This document shows, piece by piece, positions 7,639 through 8,312 of a stretch of DNA of 8,312 nucleotides (its first letter is position 1; the number at the start of each line of letters is the position of its first letter). Source of the DNA: Actinomycetales bacterium (GTDB lineage: Bacteria; Actinomycetota; Actinomycetes; Actinomycetales; Actinomycetaceae); the NCBI GenBank assembly GCA_022838965.1, contig JALHDK010000078.1, positions 11,472-19,783 of the forward strand, given 5' to 3'. Below the pieces are notes generated by a model. That model saw only the letters and a program-made list of their open reading frames with translations, ran no database searches and had not been told where the DNA came from. The position numbers were made by a program, and so were the translations under genes.

Positions 7639-8312
7639 CGCATCCTCGCGGCGAGCTGGACCGCGCGCAGCGCTGCTGCCGCCTTGGAACGGCACTCCTG
7701 GTACTCGAGGTGCGGTACGGAGTCCGCGACGATCCCGGCACCTGCCTGGACGCTGGCGAGGCCGTCCAGGATGACGGCGGTGCGGATCGCGATCGCCATG
7801 TCCAGGTTGCCCGCGAAGTCGAAGTACCCGATGGTGCCGCCGTACACCCCGCGCCGGGTGGGTTCGAGCTGGTCGATCAGCTCCATGGCACGGACCTTCG
7901 GGGCTCCGGAGAGGGTGCCCGCCGGGAACGTGGCCACCAGGGCGTCCAGGGCGGTTGCCCCGGGACGCATGGTGCCGGTGACCGTGGAGGCCATGTGCAT
8001 GATGTGGCTGAAGAACTTGATGGACATGAAGTCCCGCACGGTCACGGTCCCGGGGTCGCAGAACTTGGCCAGGTCGTTGCGGGCGAGGTCGACGAGCATC
8101 AGGTGTTCCGCGCACTCCTTGGGGTCGGCGCGCAGTTCGCCGGCGAGGAGGTGATCCTCCTCCGGGGTGGCGCCCCGCGGACGGGAGCCGGCGATCGGGT
8201 AGGTGCGGGCGACGCGGCCCTCCACCTTCACGAGCGTCTCGGGCGACGAACCGACGACGTCGATCCGGCCGCCCGGGCGGCGTGGGTCCGGGGGGCAGGC
8301 CAGGTACATGTA
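7635..8312 (-). CDS. trpE: Anthranilate synthase component I, C-terminal part (5' end beyond right window edge)
   Basis: TrpE makes anthranilate from chorismate, using ammonia supplied by a TrpG-type glutaminase. The last 225 residues are present, covering most of the chorismate-binding domain. They begin inside the motif that reads (SP)YMYL in the family. Visible signatures, numbered from the window edge, are [11 protein letters not shown] (20-30), PIAGSRPRG (39-47), [11 protein letters not shown] (73-83) and [12 protein letters not shown] (102-113), which has the catalytic-region histidine. [19 protein letters not shown] (129-147), GGTIGYFDF (158-166), DMAIAIRTA (171-179) and [11 protein letters not shown] (190-200) follow. 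The N-terminal domain with the tryptophan feedback site, the start codon and any leader or attenuator lie beyond 8312. The TGA overlaps the GTG of the next gene by 4 nt. Aminodeoxychorismate synthase (PabB) is the main alternative, but the trp neighbours decide for TrpE. Confidence 0.95.
   Translation of the reverse strand, partial: YMYLACPPDPRRPGGRIDVVGSSPETLVKVEGRVARTYPIAGSRPRGATPEEDHLLAGELRADPKECAEHLMLVDLARNDLAKFCDPGTVTVRDFMSIKFFSHIMHMASTVTGTMRPGATALDALVATFPAGTLSGAPKVRAMELIDQLEPTRRGVYGGTIGYFDFAGNLDMAIAIRTAVILDGLASVQAGAGIVADSVPHLEYQECRSKAAAALRAVQLAARMR

Larger units (their letters stand above)
3047..8312 (-). other. trpE-(membrane protein)-(small membrane protein)-trpC-trpB-trpA-lgt operon
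   Basis: Seven co-directional genes follow each other with overlaps of 4, 8, 4 and 4 nt and gaps of only 2 and 7 nt. No internal terminator or promoter is visible, so a single transcript is the simplest reading. The promoter must lie upstream of trpE, outside the window. Gene order trpE, membrane protein, trpC, trpB, trpA, lgt is known from mycobacteria and relatives. trpD, trpF and trpG are absent from this stretch. Confidence 0.85.

Noticed and set aside
7006..8154. Plus-strand open frame of 382 codons opposite trpE and the membrane protein
   Set aside because: It is antisense to coding genes, with no domain and low-complexity composition.

Overview
The window is about 70% G+C housekeeping DNA from an actinobacterium, probably a member of the Micrococcales. 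The family assignment is inferred from gene order and protein style, not from a marker gene. Every supported gene lies on the minus strand, so transcription runs from high to low coordinates. I see no RNA gene, mobile element, CRISPR array or phage-like stretch.

From upstream to downstream, the layout is as follows. First comes the C-terminal part of trpE (anthranilate synthase component I), cut by the right window edge. It is followed by a four-helix Trp-operon-associated membrane protein, an 86-residue two-helix membrane protein with an HG...AAW motif, trpC, trpB, trpA and lgt (prolipoprotein diacylglyceryl transferase). These seven genes are packed almost without spacers. trpE/membrane protein, trpB/trpA and trpA/lgt overlap by 4 nt (GTGA or ATGA). 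The two small membrane proteins overlap by 8 nt. The small protein and trpC are 2 nt apart, and trpC and trpB are 7 nt apart. This is the pattern of one polycistronic, translationally coupled operon. A 172-bp spacer follows, and then gltB, the large subunit of glutamate synthase, which runs off the left edge after 958 codons.

Together, trpE, trpC, trpB and trpA cover chorismate to anthranilate, the indole-glycerol-phosphate step, and the final conversion to tryptophan. trpD (phosphoribosyl transfer) and a separate trpF are not here. In many actinobacteria the bifunctional PriA/HisA enzyme does the TrpF job, and trpD and trpG lie elsewhere. lgt is a membrane enzyme unrelated to tryptophan, but it is attached to the end of the operon as in mycobacteria and other actinobacteria. 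gltB supplies glutamate from glutamine and 2-oxoglutarate and probably has its own promoter in the spacer.

I did not find a previously undescribed system. The genuinely uncharacterised items are the two small membrane proteins inserted between trpE and trpC. Many long open frames on the plus strand and in off frames are shadows of the high-G+C genes.
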